A DNA stretch of 64,000 nucleotides from Chloranthus sessilifolius (lineage: Eukaryota > Streptophyta > Magnoliopsida > Chloranthales > Chloranthaceae). Made by a program: the position numbers and the translations under genes. Positions 45,076 through 58,064 of the stretch are shown in pieces. Below the pieces are notes generated by a model. The model was not told the origin of the DNA. It did no database searches and saw nothing but the letters and a program-made list of their open reading frames with translations. The stretch is taken from the NCBI GenBank assembly GCA_021018995.1, contig CM037593.1, positions 37,151,810 through 37,215,809 of the forward strand, read 5' to 3'. How positions within the stretch are numbered: the stretch's first letter is position 1; each line of letters opens with the position of its first letter.

Positions 45076-47340
45076 GACTTTGTAAGTGATGTAAGAATGT
45101 GTAAGACATGTAAGTAAAGTTATGTAAGAATGTGTAAGACACGTAAGTGAATGTAAGCGAACTCAGTAAATCAAGATAAGACATGTAAGCGAATTGAAAA
45201 CAGTTTCAGCTTTGATAAGAAAATGTCTTTGAAATGAGTTTGTTTTTGAAATCAGCTTGCCTTTGAAATCAGTTTATTTTTGAAATCAGCTTGCCTTTGA
45301 ATTCAGTTTGTTTTTGAATTTAGTTTGCCTTTGAAATTAGTTTGCCTTTGAAATTAGCTTCGATTTTGATAAGAAAATACCTTCGAAATTAATTTCTCTT
45401 TTGATAAGAAAATGCTTTTGAAATTCAGTTTCTATTGTGAGTTTGAAAATGTCAACAGTTTTAAATATGAAAATGTTTTGATCTTCGTCTTTGAATCTAT
45501 GTATGACTGATGAGATGTACATTGGTATCGATTTTCTCTACTGAGCTTAGATGTAGCTCACCCCGACTATATGTCACAGGTATAACGCTATCAGGACACC
45601 AGACTCGCAAATTGAGGAATTGAGGAGTGCTGAGATTTTTGGGATCGTAGATCGAGTGCCTTGTGGAGTTTGGTGAGTGTGGCTTGGTACAATGTGTTAT
45701 TATATACTAGTTGTGCACCACTGTTTGGTGATGTTGGTACATCATCGGTGGTCATTGTTAGTTATTGTAATATTTAATATTAGAATTTGAGATTTTATTT
45801 ATGTTATATTTTATACCAAGTATTCTGTATCAAGTGTGATCTACGATCGGACGGTCCGATTTTTCTGTTGGATTTAGTAAAAAAAAAATAAAAAATTATT
45901 GGTTTTTGTAGAAACGGAAAAATCGGGCTGTCACACTAATACCAACATTTGACTATCCGATGAAGACATTCTGATGACTGTTATGCAATTTTAGTGGTTT
46001 CAGGTGTTCGTGATCGTTGGATTTGATTGGTGCCGTAATGTATTTCTGACCGTGGGATCGTTAAAGAGCATAAAAGAAGATAATTAAAGGTTGCACAGGA
46101 GCAATGGACTAAAAGTCAAAAGAAGCACAGAAATTTGTGAAGTAACTCAACATCCACTAAGAGAGTGAAGAATCTACCCTTAAATATCAATCGATTGAGG
46201 ACTAAGTGTCAATCGATTGACAGGAGAAGACAGCTTTGTCCCCACTTACTTCGAATCAAAAGTCAATCGATTGAGATTTAAATTCTCAATCGATTGAGGC
46301 TATTAGGGATAGGGTTTGCTAGACCATATAAAAAGGAAGCTACGAGTGTTTTAAAGAGGCTTCTTTTGGTGGCCTTCTTGGCCAACTTTCTTAGTCTTGT
46401 TCTTAGGTTTTCTTTATTATTTTTTTTAGTGCTAAGTTTTAATTTATGATAATTAGTTTGTAAGTAGGAACCAAAGCTTTGTAAGGTTCCGAATCTTTTC
46501 CTAAAAGATTCAAACATTTGATAAATTAAAGAACGTGTTTGATGATTTTGGATCTGTGCCTTGCGTGTGGATCGGAGATGAACGGCTAAAATCGTTTATT
46601 CAAGGAAGAAGCGACCCCTAGATAAGTAGTTAATTTATTTTCATTCAATCATTTCTTTTTATAAATATTGAATCGTACGACTTTCAAGTCATACGATTGG
46701 ATCTTACTGTCATGATTTAGAATTTTGAGATACGCTATGCTTTTTACATGATTCATACCGCAATGATAGGCTGAGTCATCATTTTTAGATAGGATATGCC
46801 GGATCAATAGTCACATCTTTACAATTCATTATTCTTAGAGTTAAATGATTGGATCTTACTGTTGTGAGTAAGAATTTTGAGATACGCTATGCTTTTTACA
46901 TGATTCATACTGCAATGATAGGCTGAGTCATCATTTTTAGATAGGGTATGTCGGATCAATAATCACATTCTTTTCATTTTATTTTTCTCCTTTGATAAAT
47001 GATAGTATATAATTTGACATAAAAATATGTGATTGATTGTTGATAGAAAAATTATAAATCTAGGGTTAGCGGACTCCTTGATTATCTTTTCATCGTTGTT
47101 TGATTTTTCATTATTTTCCTTGCTTAAGCTTTGTTTAGATATTTTTATTTTTATGTTTGTGTAGTTGTTAATTTTTATTGTGACAAAGATCTCGCCTTTG
47201 CTACTTCCTTAGGTTCGTTTAACGCTTCTAAAAATTAATTAAATTTTACGCTTCCCTGTGGGTTCGACACCCTTGATTTCACCGTGCTATGATAGATCTT
47301 GTGCACTTGTAAGGGTATAATTTAAAACCAACCAAGTTTT

Positions 47341-47360
47341 TGGCGCCGCTGCCGGGGAAG
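47341..47360 (+). promoter_or_regulatory. tRNA-Asp primer-binding site of the LARD
   Basis: TGGCGCCGCTGCCGGGGA matches the complement of the plant tRNA-Asp 3' end with one mismatch and lies six bases after the 5' LTR. Primer sites of this kind are typical of the Athila lineage. Confidence 0.9.
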
Positions 47361-47399
47361 CATCGGAATTTGATTAATTTTTATGAGTGCTTACTTTTG

Positions 47400-48180
47400 T
47401 TAAAAAAAAAATTAGGATTTTTTTTTAGATTTGTAGGAATTTTTTTTTTTTTTTTTTTTTAAATTTTGAAATTTGAATTCAAAATTTTGAATTTTGAATT
47501 TTGAAATTTAAATTTTGATTTTGAAATTTGAAATTTAAATTTTGATTTTGGTTTTGAATTAGTAGGATTTTATTTTCTTTCCTTCTTCTGTAGGATTTGT
47601 AGGATTTTTTTTTCTTCCTTTCTTTTCTTTTGTAGGATCTTTTATTATTTTTAGGATTTGTAAGATCTTTTAGGATTTTTAGAAGAGTTTAGAATCTTCA
47701 AGATTTTTTAGGATCTTTAGTTTTTACCTTTTAGGAGTTATAGGATTGGTACGATTTTATTTCTTTCCTTTCTTTTCTCTTTTAGGATTTTTGTTAAGAT
47801 TTGGAAGATTTGTAGGTCTTCTTTTAGATTTTAAAATTTAAAATTTAAATTTAAATTTGAAATTTGGAAATTTGAATTTGAATTTTGAATTTTTTTTTTT
47901 AAATAATAATAAAAAATAAAAATAAAAAATTGAAATTTGAATTTGAATTTTTAAATTTAAATTTTAAATTTGAATTTAAATTTTAAAATTTGAAATTCGA
48001 ATTTTTAATTTTGAATTTGAACTTTAAAAAAAAAAAAAAATTAATTAATTAAATTTGAAATTTGAAATTTGAATTTCAAGTCTTGATTTCGATTTTCAAC
48101 TTTTGATTTTGAATTTGAAACTTGAATTTTGAATTTTGATTTTGATTTTGAAATTTGAAATTTTGATTTTTAGGATTTGT
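47400..48180. repeat. Low-complexity AT-rich filler
   Basis: Irregular repetition of TTTGAATTT, AAATTTGAA and poly-T/A tracts. It has no stable reading frame and is typical of the region between the primer site and gag in such elements. Confidence 0.85.
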
Positions 48181-48269
48181 TGGATTATTGCCATTGTAGA
48201 TTATTTGTATTAGGAGTTTTCTAATTATAGTTTACTTGTTGCCAGATTTGGAGATCGAGGTCTGAGCCT

Positions 48270-48725
48270 ACCAAAGCTTCAAAGAGGAATGATCATAATT
48301 GGTGGGAATCAAATTAGGGTTGTGAATTAAATCAGTATTATGTGCAAAAAATTTTAGACCAATCCCAATTTGACCCACAATATTCACAATCCCCATGGGA
48401 TGAATATGAGAAAAATAATCAAAACAGGTGGGAACCAAATCAGGGTTGTGAACTAAATCAGCCATATATGTAAAATTTTACAAACCAACCCCAATTTGAC
48501 CCACAATATTCACAATCCTCATGGGATGAATATGGGGAGAATGATCCAAATCTATTCCCACATTTTGATGTATATGGGGAAAATGATCAAAATTGGTGGG
48601 AACCAAATCAGGGTTGTGAATTAAATCAATCTTATAGGGAAAAATTTTCTGACCAACCTCAGTTTGACCCACATTACTCACAATCTCAATGGAGTCCCGA
48701 TTTTGAAGACCGAATCTTAACTATG
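48270..48725 (+). pseudogene. Tandem peptide-repeat remnant of LARD gag region
   Basis: Three imperfect repeats of about 130-170 bp encode variants of NQNRWEPNQGCELNQ followed by NQPQFDPQYSQSSWDEYGEN. A few stops interrupt the frame (for example after the first WW unit and at about 48475), but the phase is kept between copies. A short tail reads SPDFEDRILTM. The repeated, Gln/Trp-rich style resembles spacer peptides in plant gypsy gag proteins; no domain is recognised. Confidence 0.6.
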
Positions 48726-48938
48726 TGATCTGATTTTCATGACAAATTCTTAACTATGTGGTCTAATCTTCATGATCAGATATTAACTACCTCCGCCTAG
48801 TAGCCTGAGGTTGAGATTGTGACCCTTGAGAGTGGACATGAGGTAGATTACAAGGAAGATGTTGTTGGCCCACATAATATTGAAACTTCATAACATAGTC
48901 AACCAATCTATGTTACTCCTCTAATACCAAAACAACAA

Positions 48939-49241
48939 TTGCATGAGGAGGACACAAGTCCCTGTTTGACATCGATTGAGGAGTCAAGCATTACATTTGA
49001 GGCACCTTATGTGCCCAGTGATCCATTTCTACAATGCTTCGACAAACCCTCAAGTCAATTGGTGGTAAATAATGACTTATTCGGTGCTTTCAAATTACCA
49101 ACACAAACTAAATCCAAATATATCATGGTTTATGGGGTGGATGAGAGTCCACCTACCAAAAGTCTCAAGCCCTTAATTCATACAAAGGGCAACCGAAACA
49201 AAATAGATGAATGGCCCTCTCTCATTTTTCTCATAGCTTGA
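48939..49241 (+). pseudogene. Short ORF near the 3' end of the LARD coding region
   Basis: A 100-codon open frame (starts MHEEDTSPCLTSIEES) is followed by the phrase TAGCGCTTCTTGGGAGGCAACCC, which is commonly seen after the coding region of Athila/Tat-like elements. The ORF itself has no recognisable domain. It is probably what remains of a longer polyprotein. Confidence 0.4.
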
Positions 49242-49389
49242 GGGTGGTCCGGCTGAAGACCACAAAAACTTAGCGCTTCTTGGGAGGCAACCCAAGCCCC
49301 TTGTAAATTATCAATTTAGGAATTTTATTTGATGGTTGAAAATAATAATAATAATTTAAAAAAAAAAAAAAAATCTTGTGATTTACTTC

Positions 49390-49700
49390 TCGAACTCTGA
49401 AAACCGCACACTGTTTGTCAGTCAATCGATTGATTTCACATAATCAATCGATTGACTCGGAATTTTGGCCCGAATTATTAAACTCTGCCTTCTGCTCCAC
49501 TTCAATCGATTGATTTCTTAAATTCAATCGATTGACCAAGGAACAAAAAAAAGCTGAGTTAGATTTTTCTCATTGGTTTACTTCAATTGATTGATTTATT
49601 TCAATCGATTGACAGAGTTCGACTTGGTTCAATCGATCGATTCACCAACATCTATCGATCGATTGAGGAGGTAAATTATTTGAATTTCCATTTCATGTTT
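49390..49700. repeat. TCAATCGATTGA palindrome cluster in LARD interior
   Basis: About eight copies of TCAATCGATTGA or close variants in 300 bp, the same palindrome that occurs in this element's LTRs, followed by a poly-A tract (49715-49740). Confidence 0.9.
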
Positions 49701-49739
49701 TATAATTTTTTTTAAAAAAAAAAAAAAAAAAAAAAACAA

Positions 49740-50624
49740 AGGAAAAGGGGAGTGACCTTAGCTCTTCCAACTCCTCCGCACCCTCCTCCTTCGTAAGGGA
49801 TATTGAGCTAGCATTGTTGGTACTTGTGCCGATCTGTAATCATATTTTTTTGACTCTCCTATTATTATTTTAATATTTATGGTTTTGTGCAATGAGGACA
49901 TAGCACCACTTAGGTTTGGGGTTGATGTGCTCAAATGCGTGGTTCATAATTTTGCAGTGTAATGCGTGGCTCATAATTTTGCAGTAACCACATTTTATAT
50001 GCACCTTCAATATCATTTTTTGAAAAAAAAAACCATCACTATTTTATTTTGGCGTAGTTTTCAAACTTTAGTCACTGATGCATATAAAATTTTTAATTTT
50101 AAATATTCATGTCATGGAAAAACTGCTGTTGTTTAGGATAATTAACTAAATTATGAACATTTAAAGATTGGTTTGAAATTTATGCTTAGAAAGATTTTGC
50201 ACCTTTGCCATGCTTAGGTCCGGAAATCAAAAGATTAGTTCAAATATGGAATTCTAGGATCCTAAGAAAGACTAAACCCCGTGAGCTTTAGAACTTTTTC
50301 CTCGTTCTTGAAGAGTGCTAAAATAAATTCGGAGTATCTTTAAAATTCGTGCTTAATTGTTGAAATCTCATACATTTTATCTCGGTTTGTTTATTTCGCA
50401 TACTTTATATCATTGTGTTAGAACTCATTGCGATTAAACTCAAGACAAGCAGACATCATTACCATCATGAAAGGAAATTATCAAAGGCCATCCTTGGCTC
50501 GTTTGTACCCAAAATGCCCGACCTTATATTGATTTATCTTTTTGCACCCCCTTTGAGCCTTAATTGAAATTTTTTATCCTAAATATTCCTTATTAAGCTA
50601 TGTTAACTATACCCCACACTAGTT

Positions 50625-50696
<72 letters not shown>

Positions 50697-51839
50697 AAAC
50701 TTCACCCTTCAATCTCTGAGAAATTGGGAAAGAGGGATGAGAACAAGAGAGAAAGTGGAGAGTTATGATAATAATACTTATAAAGAGCATATGACAGAAA
50801 AATATGTGAATAAAAGGGGAGAAAAGAAAAGAAAAAAAAATATCTTTGTGTAAGAGGTAGAGAAATGAGAAATAGGTGAAAAATAGAAGGTGGTGTTAAA
50901 AAAAAAAACAAAAGAAGGAATGAAAAAGGAGAAAAGTAGATAAAGAGAAATTATAAAAAATCCGAAAAAGAAAGAGTGCAAAGTTAAAGAATCAAATGTG
51001 TTTCTTTTTCTGATTTCTCAGAGAAATTTGAATCCAATTTTCCCTTTATTTCATAACCTTCACCCGAGCCCCATTACAACCTTAGAAAAGACCTTCTTGA
51101 TCCAATCATGAGTGGTAAATGTCTTGATGCAATAACTATGGTACTTGGTATAACATGCTTAGGATACAAACATCATTCCTTATGAGATTACTTTTAAAAT
51201 TCTTTGATGCACCGTCTTTTTTATATTATGTGAGATTTTTTTTAATTCGTGTTGTAACTCCATCTCACATGTGGATGAAAATATAAACCATTCATCGGAG
51301 CAATTTTGTTTTGAGTGTATACCTAAAGTGAGGATAGAGTCGAAACTTTGGATCCGATGATTCCCAGTTTGGATTAATCCAGCAATGGAACGATTTAAGC
51401 ATTGTCACATGCACACACGACACTCTAGGCATAAATGAAAGACTGGTCTAAGAATTGGAGCATTGGGTTAATTGGAATAAGCAACAGTGAAATTATCATA
51501 GCATCGGTATTTGAGAATGGACATTTGCATGCTGAAATGATTATTGGTTTTTGATTTTAAAGGTATATATATATATAATATAAACTGATTTTTGAAAATT
51601 ATTTTATCGATGATTTTGAAAAGAGTTTTGAAAGTTTGTGGGTATCTTTACTGTAAACCCTCAGGAGACACAACTCCGCCACTAGGGATCACCTAGGGGT
51701 TTAAAGGCTTATTGCATATGCTAAATGCAATCGTGCTCCCTACGAAAGTGGCATTTAATTTTTTAGGATGTTAGTTTTACTTGCTTTGACATATTATCAT
51801 TCTCTTTGCTCGAGGACTAGCAAAGTGTAGGTTTGGGGG
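49740..51839. other. LARD interior, non-coding
   Basis: It holds a (TA)n tract at 50628-50694 and a purine-rich stretch (50700-51000). A purine tract GTGTAGGTTTGGGGG (about 51824-51839), likely the polypurine tract, abuts the 3' LTR. No gene seen. Confidence 0.6.
50628..50694. repeat. (TA)n microsatellite
   Basis: About 33 uninterrupted TA units. Confidence 0.97.
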
Positions 51840-53322
51840 TGCGATCAGCACTGAAATATGACCATATTTCACACCCTAATACCAACATTTGACTATCCGA
51901 TGAAGGCATTCTGATGACTGTTATACAGTTTTAGTGGTTTTAGGTGTTCGTGACCGTTGGATCTGATAAGAGCATAAAAGTGCATAATTAAGGCTACATG
52001 AGAGCATTGGTGATCGGTGTCATAATGTATTTCTGACCGTGGGATCGTTAAAGAGTATAAAAGAAGATAATTAAAGATTGTACAGGAGCAATGAATTAAA
52101 AGTCAAAAGAAGTACAGAAATTCATGAAGTAACTCAACATCCACTAAGAGAGTGAAGAATCTACCCTTAGATATCAATCGATTGAGGACTAAGTGTCAAT
52201 CGATTGACAGGAGAAGACAGCTTTGTCCCCACTTACTTCGAATCAAAAGTTAATCGATTGAGATTTAAATTCTCAATGGATTGAGGCTATTAGGGATAGG
52301 GTTTGCTAGACCATATAAAAAGGAAGCTACGAGTGTTTTAAAGAGGCTTCTTTTGGTGGCCTTCTTGGCCAACTTTCTTAGTCTTGTTCTTAGGTTTTCT
52401 TTATTATTAATTTTTAGTGCTTAGTTTTAATTTATGATAATTAGTTTGTAAGTAGGAATCAAAGCTTTGTAAGGTTCCGGATCTTTTCCTAAAAAATCTG
52501 AACATTTGATAAATTAAAGAACGTGTTTGATGGTTTTGGATCTGTGCCTTGCGTGTGGATCGGAGATGAACTGCTAAAATCATTCATTCAAGGAGGAAGC
52601 GACCCCTAGATAAGTAGTTAATTTATTTTTATTCAATCATTTCTTTTTATAAATATTGAATTGTACGACTTTCAAGTCATACGATTGGATCTTACTGTTG
52701 TGATTTAGAATTTTGAGATACGCTATGCTTTTTACATGATTCATACCGCAATGATAGGCTGAGCCATCGTTTTTAGATAGGGTATGCTGGATCAATAGTC
52801 ACATCTTTACAATTCATTATTCTTAGAGTTAAATGATTGGATCTTACTGTTGTGAGTTAGAATTTTGAGATACGCTATGCTTTTTACATTATTCATACCG
52901 CAATGATAGGCTGAGTCATCGTTTTTAGATAGGGTATGCTGGATCAATAATCACATTCTTTTCATTTTATTTTTCTCCTTTGATAAATGATGGTATATAA
53001 TTTGACATAAAAATATGTGCTTGATTGTTGATAGAAAAATTATAAATCTAGGGTTAGCGGACTCCTTGATTATCTTTTCATTGTTGTTTGATTTTTCATT
53101 ATTTTCCTTGCTTAAGCTTTGTTTAGATCTTTTTATTTTTATGTTTGTGTAGTTGCTAATTTTTATCGTGACAAAGATCTCGCCTTTGGTACTTCCTTAG
53201 GTTCGTTTAACGCTTCTAAAAATTAATTAAATTTAACGCTTCCCTGTGGGTTCGACACCATTGATGTCATCGTGCTACGATAGATCTTGTGCACTTGCAA
53301 GGGTATAATTTAAAATCAACCA
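51840..53322 (+). mobile_element. 3' LTR of the LARD
   Basis: It starts TGCGATCAGCACTGAAATAT and ends AAATCAACCA, next to CTACA. It is intact and closely similar to the interrupted 5' copy; two TCAATCGATTGA-type sites are kept near 52170-52210. Confidence 0.92.
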
Positions 53323-53414
53323 CTACACTATACAAAAGAAGAAAAAAATACCTTTAAGATTATCAAACATTTTAAGCTTATATACACAATTTGTATAAAA
53401 ATAGTTATATATAC

Positions 53415-54835
53415 CTATCGCGGCAATGCCAAGACTATCTTCCTCATTTTTGTCATCTCGGCCTCTGCATGTTTTAACTGTGTTACTATCTCAGCGTCCT
53501 TCTGCTTTTGTTGCTCTTCCCTTTGCTTTTGTTGTTCATCTTTTTGTTTCTGTTGCTCTACCATCTCAACATCTCTTTGTTTCAAGAGCTCTTCCAGGTG
53601 GTGTATTTTATCATTCATTGATATGATCACACTAGAGGGTGGTATGCAACAACTAGAAGATGACCCCCAAAGACTGGTGGGAGTCGGATCGAATCCTACA
53701 CCATGGACACGCCCAAAATTTTCCTTTCCTATAACCTTAGAATACACATAATCGCGAGAGGTTGTGTCCTCTAACCCTTCGTTCGAAAGGCGGTCTTTCA
53801 TCGTACGCTACATGTGTGTTCATTTTACTAATTATATATGATTATTATATAATTGAATGTTGTAACTATATAGGATTAATATATAAACTTACTATTTTCT
53901 CTGCGACCTCTTCATTGACTGGTGTGCAGTCCTTATGGGAATGGGTAAGCAAAAAAATTTCTGATCGAGTAGGTGGCTTCTCCGTTGGCCTCTTGAGGTG
54001 ATATGTCAACCAAAATAAATTATTTGTAAATAGTGAAAATTGACTCATTAAACTAAAATGCATACCTCCTCATGACGTATTCTTGCGAAGCTTTTAGTCC
54101 CGGCAGTGTGGACTAGCTTCTGACAAGTCCTATTCCTTTTGTTTCTTTCGCTTCTTTTCTGTACCACAAAAATTAGATGACGATGACGAGTTTATTAGGC
54201 AAAGCAAATAACCGCCTCAAAAAAATTTAAACATATACCTTGCCTTCATGAGAATCCCAAAAATTGATGAGAACTTGCCAATCATCAAACTTCACATTTT
54301 CTGGGCGATGATAATGATCTACATTGGTTGGGCAATTATCATAATACTTTTTTTTCAGCTCAAATTTATATTCTCACCATTTTTTCCATAGTAACTGCAT
54401 TACGTAGTGTTGCATCTTATCATCGAAGTCAACTTTATGCTAAACCACATTTCAAGCAAAAAATATAAATGATAATCATCAAAATTTGCTACAAATTGAG
54501 AAATATATAAAGGAATAAAAAACAATTCACAAATTTACTTGAATATATTCCCTCACTCGCTCCTTTGTCTCCTTTTCAACAGCTTTCCATGATGGACAGT
54601 CGATGGGCAATAATTGGGGATCTCTTGCTAGTGTGCCCACCCAACTTAAAAATTGAAGGCCACTTTTTTCCACTAATTGATTACCATCGACTAGAACCTG
54701 AAATTTCTCACCTTTTCCCAGTTATTTCATAAAGTTACATTTGTTGCGACCTCTTCCTTTCCTTTTCTTAGATTGGGAGGTCGCAGATTCCGATGTACCT
54801 TCACCAGCTGTATCTACAATAGGATTTATCTGGCC
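53415..54835 (-). pseudogene. CACTA-2 Ptta/En-Spm transposase-like gene (PF03004-type)
   Basis: Minus-strand exon blocks run from right to left. The first (54835-54535) has KKRKGRGRNKCN, LVDGNQLVEKSGLQFLSW and DPQLLPIDCPSWK. The second (54445-54240) has KKYYDNCPTNVDHYHRPENV and DDWQVLINFWDSHEGK. The third (about 54160-54068) has KRSERNKRNRTCQKLVHTAG. The fourth (54000-53890) has KPPTRSEIFLLTHSHKDC. The last (53808-53415) has GRVHGVGFDPTPTSLWG and a Q/K/E-rich coiled coil, ending in a stop. These match the plant En/Spm-type Ptta transposase family. In-frame stops (54374-54376, and a TAA in the first block) show decay. GT-AG introns separate the blocks. Confidence 0.85.
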
Positions 54836-55012
54836 AAAATAGAGCAAAGTAAATATTGACATAGATAAGAACCTGATAAGAGATTATCAACATTATCGAT
54901 AGAGAAACCTAATTAGAAGACAACACCATTGCTAATCGACCTTGCCTGCAATAAAATAAATGCTATTGGTTGGTGTTATACATCTATATTTATAGTAGTA
55001 GCTGGTCTAAAT

Positions 55013-55066
<54 letters not shown>

Positions 55067-55882
55067 AACAATTATAAATATAAGCAGCTTGTCTATATAG
55101 CAGCTATGTAGACTGCATGCTACATAGCTTGAAACCGAAAATAAAAATTAAATGGGCATGGCCTTGATGAATAATTGACCAAAAGAACATGTTTAGCTGA
55201 ATAGTGGAAAACAACAGTGTTTCACTTAGCTGGTCTTCATGTTATATTTTTCAAAAGGGCTGGCTTCACTTGTTTTTATGAAAATGTAGGGTACCAACTT
55301 GTTGGAAGACACAATAAATGAAAACAAATAAAAAATATGCAAGAATCATGTAGCAATTTCTTGACCTTTACAAACCAGCATTTCACATGGAACAGTTCAT
55401 CTCATCAGATGCTCATGCCATCAATTCAATGCAACAATTAATTAGCTGCGAGATTTGGTTTTGAAATGGCTAAAGGAAGATTAAGGTCATGTATTGATGC
55501 AGTCAAAGATGGAGCACTCAAAGAAAGGTGGTCAACTAGGAAGAAGAAGAAGAAAGAGAAGAAGGGAGATTTACAAACCTGGTAACACTTAAAATAGCAT
55601 CAGACCTGTTAATAATTAAAGTGTCGTAGTTATTCGTTTAATAGGTTTAAATTAAGACTCAATTGTCGTTTTAATTAAGGCTGGATTATTTTGACACGAG
55701 TTTGATCCTGGAGATCCTAGCTTGTTGTGCTTCTCAAAATGGCAATTAAGGTTGAAGATTTCTTTGATTTGAAAATGGAAGTAATTGTTTTTCTTTTTTT
55801 TTTAGGATGCCATACGGTATAGACAGCTCAGATGCAGTGCAAGAGGTCTTTATAACCCAACACAATAACTCATATCCCAACA
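54836..55882. other. CACTA-2 interior, non-coding
   Basis: Contains a (TA)n tract at 55015-55063 and a purine-rich patch at 55540-55565. No coding signal seen. Confidence 0.5.
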
Positions 55883-58064
55883 ACTACTGTGACGACCCGA
55901 CTTTTCAAATCCTTAAAGGTATAGGAAAGGCCGGTTCATCAACTTATTGATTTCTCAATAAGCCATAACAAACAGAAGCCGTTAGCATAAGCATAAGACA
56001 AAACAGAGGCATAGCAAAAAAAAAAAAGAACAAAAACTCATTCAAAAAAATAATATATCACCCGGAGGAACCAGAAAGAACCACCGGTGATGGCCAATCC
56101 AACCCTTAAAATAGTGGTTCCTAATAATGGTTCCTCAAGTGATATAAAAAAAGACAAAACAATGGCCTAGGGCCCAAAATTTAATAATTCTAAACCAAAA
56201 GTATAAATCCAGATCAAGGAAAGAATTCCTCCGCTGGGGTCTCCAATTCCTCCTCAGGAATATAGTCGGAGTCCTCCAGATCCAGATCTTCCGTTCCCAA
56301 GTCAGTCTCAGCACCTGTGACGTATAGTCGGGGTGAGCTAACATCGAAGCTCAATAGAGGAAACATATCCATTTACATTTTATCATAAATAAGGGTTTTT
56401 CAAAGACAAAAATTAGATCAAATATAGTTTTTCAAAAGATGCTTCAATGTCTAATTTCCAGTTCTAAAATCAACAGCCAAAAGATGAATAAATGGTTATG
56501 ATGTTTCCAAAATTTCAGAATTTAAGCATGCTTCTTATCTTAAGATTATAACTTAATTTTATCTCCCAAATTACATATAGCATGAGAGTACGTTGTATTA
56601 CCGATGAAAAACCCTATTGACCATCGTCGTTCATGAACCCTTTTTTCTGAAGTGCAACAAGCCCCTACGCAATGAGGGCAACTTGCACCAAACTGAAATT
56701 ACCGTCAACATAGTTGGTAAGATCTAGGGTTTCGTTCGTATGTGCCTCAAATCAAATGCAATGCTAAACATATCATATACTATATAACTAATACAATTTT
56801 TCGGATTTTCAGAGTTCTGATTCAAAGTTCACATTCAAAGATGTGATTCGAAAATTCAAATTTCTGAGTTCTTATATCAAAGTTTCGGAGTTCTTACTCA
56901 TGCCAGGTTTATCAAAATTCATATTTTAATGCTTGCAACAAATAACCAAAACTTATAATATAATGCAAATTAGGTTTAGGGTTCCCCTATCTCGACTTAG
57001 TTCGATCCAAACATAAGCAAAGCAATCCTCACTAAGGACCTCTATCACAAAACCTACAATAATTAACACCAAAGGTATTACTTAAGACCAAAAAGTCAAC
57101 AAAAAGACTCCCCAAAACAATTTTCAAAAGTTTTCAAAAACAAAAAAAAACAGGGCAAAATTCGACTATTGAATTTATTTTCGATGGTCGAAAATAAATT
57201 CGACCCTCGAATTCCTAAAATTTCATCAGGCCCTAAAAGTCCAAATTCGATGGTCGAATTTCAAATTCGACCCTTGAATTTCTCCAGGTCTGTGGTTTCG
57301 AATTTTGTGCTTCCGATTTGTTTCTTTCCTTCCAAAGAACAACGTGTTTAACTTTTCTAGGTGTACTTTTTGTCAAACTAACCTAGACATACATATCATT
57401 AATCAAAGATGTTTATAGAGCCTACCTTTCACGTTTTACTCCTAGCTTCCGTTGATCCAAATCCAAGCACCGGAACAAAACCTCAAGGTTCTTGTAGGCT
57501 TGGACTTCCAAGTCAGTCCATCACCACCTTGCTTCAAGAGCAATAGGCCAAAATCCACATAGAACTATCCACTCTCCCCTATCTCTCTCATTCAACACAT
57601 TTAACAGATCAGAAAAATAATTCAAGGCTATTCAATGGCTGAGATGGGGAGAGGGATTCTAAATCACAAGGGATCTATGATCAAAGCAAGGAGGCAAAGG
57701 TTTGTAAATTCTGGTTCATACGTGAGAGAGAAAGATCAAGATCTCCTTCACTTTTCTCTCTTTATAAGCTAAAAAAATTCTCCTCTCAAAATATCAAGAT
57801 ATTTTACATAATATCAATATATTTAAGCTAAACAATTCTATCCACTTACATGCATTAGTTTTAGGTGTTAAACACATACACCCACCATAGAGTATAAGTC
57901 ACCGATTTTATGACTTCCACAAGTCCAAAACAAAAATCACTTGACCACATCTCTCATCATACCCTAAGCTACCCAAATCACTTAGAACTCGTCTAGTAAA
58001 TTTTTTGGCACGCATATCAAGGTAATTGAAATCAGGTCTAAAATATCCAGGATATTACAACTAC
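55883..58064 (-). mobile_element. Family B solo LTR, TSD ACTAC
   Basis: A 2172-bp LTR (55888-58059) with plus-strand ends TGTGACGACC...GATATTACA is flanked exactly by ACTAC (55883-55887, 58060-58064). Orientation is minus, because the box GAGCT..GATGTTAGCTCACC reads on that strand (about 56320-56345). It contains short palindromes of the TTCGA(T/C)GGTCGAA type at about 57165-57290. It is homologous to 7155-8985. Confidence 0.92.

Larger units (their letters stand above)
42395..45940 (+). mobile_element. Solo LTR T4, TSD CTAAT
   Basis: A 3536-bp LTR, TGTAACATCG...GGGCTGTCACA (42400-45935), is flanked exactly by CTAAT (42395-42399, 45936-45940). It starts and ends like the Tekay LTRs and has the related box GAGCTTAGATGTAGCTCACC at about 45544, but is otherwise a different family. 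Palindromes of the TCGATTAATCGA/TCGATTGATCGA type occur in two blocks (43170-43330, 43525-43740). A plus-strand CT/GA-rich leader-like segment lies at 42780-43030. No internal domain. Confidence 0.92.
42361..47334 (+). mobile_element. 5' LTR of the LARD, split by T4
   Basis: LTR sequence is at 42361-42399 and 45936-47334. It begins TGATCGGCACTGAAATATGA and ends AAACCAACCA. It has the imperfect palindrome TGAAATATGACCATATTTCG near the start and TCAATCGATTGA palindromes at about 46190-46300. Compared with the 3' LTR it lacks about 50 bp near 46030. Confidence 0.9.
42356..53327 (+). mobile_element. Non-autonomous Athila-like element (LARD), TSD CTACA
   Basis: 5' LTR 42361-47334 (interrupted by a solo LTR) and 3' LTR 51840-53322 are homologous along their length, about 1433 and 1483 bp once the insertion is removed. 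CTACA flanks both ends (42356-42360, 53323-53327). The primer site matches tRNA-Asp. The 4.5-kb interior has no protease, RT or integrase, only a short gag-like repeat region and AT-rich filler, so the element depended on a relative for movement. It is inserted in CACTA-2. Confidence 0.92.

Noticed and set aside
47400-48180. Ordered satellite in the AT-rich filler
   Set aside because: TTTGAATTT-like words recur without a fixed period.
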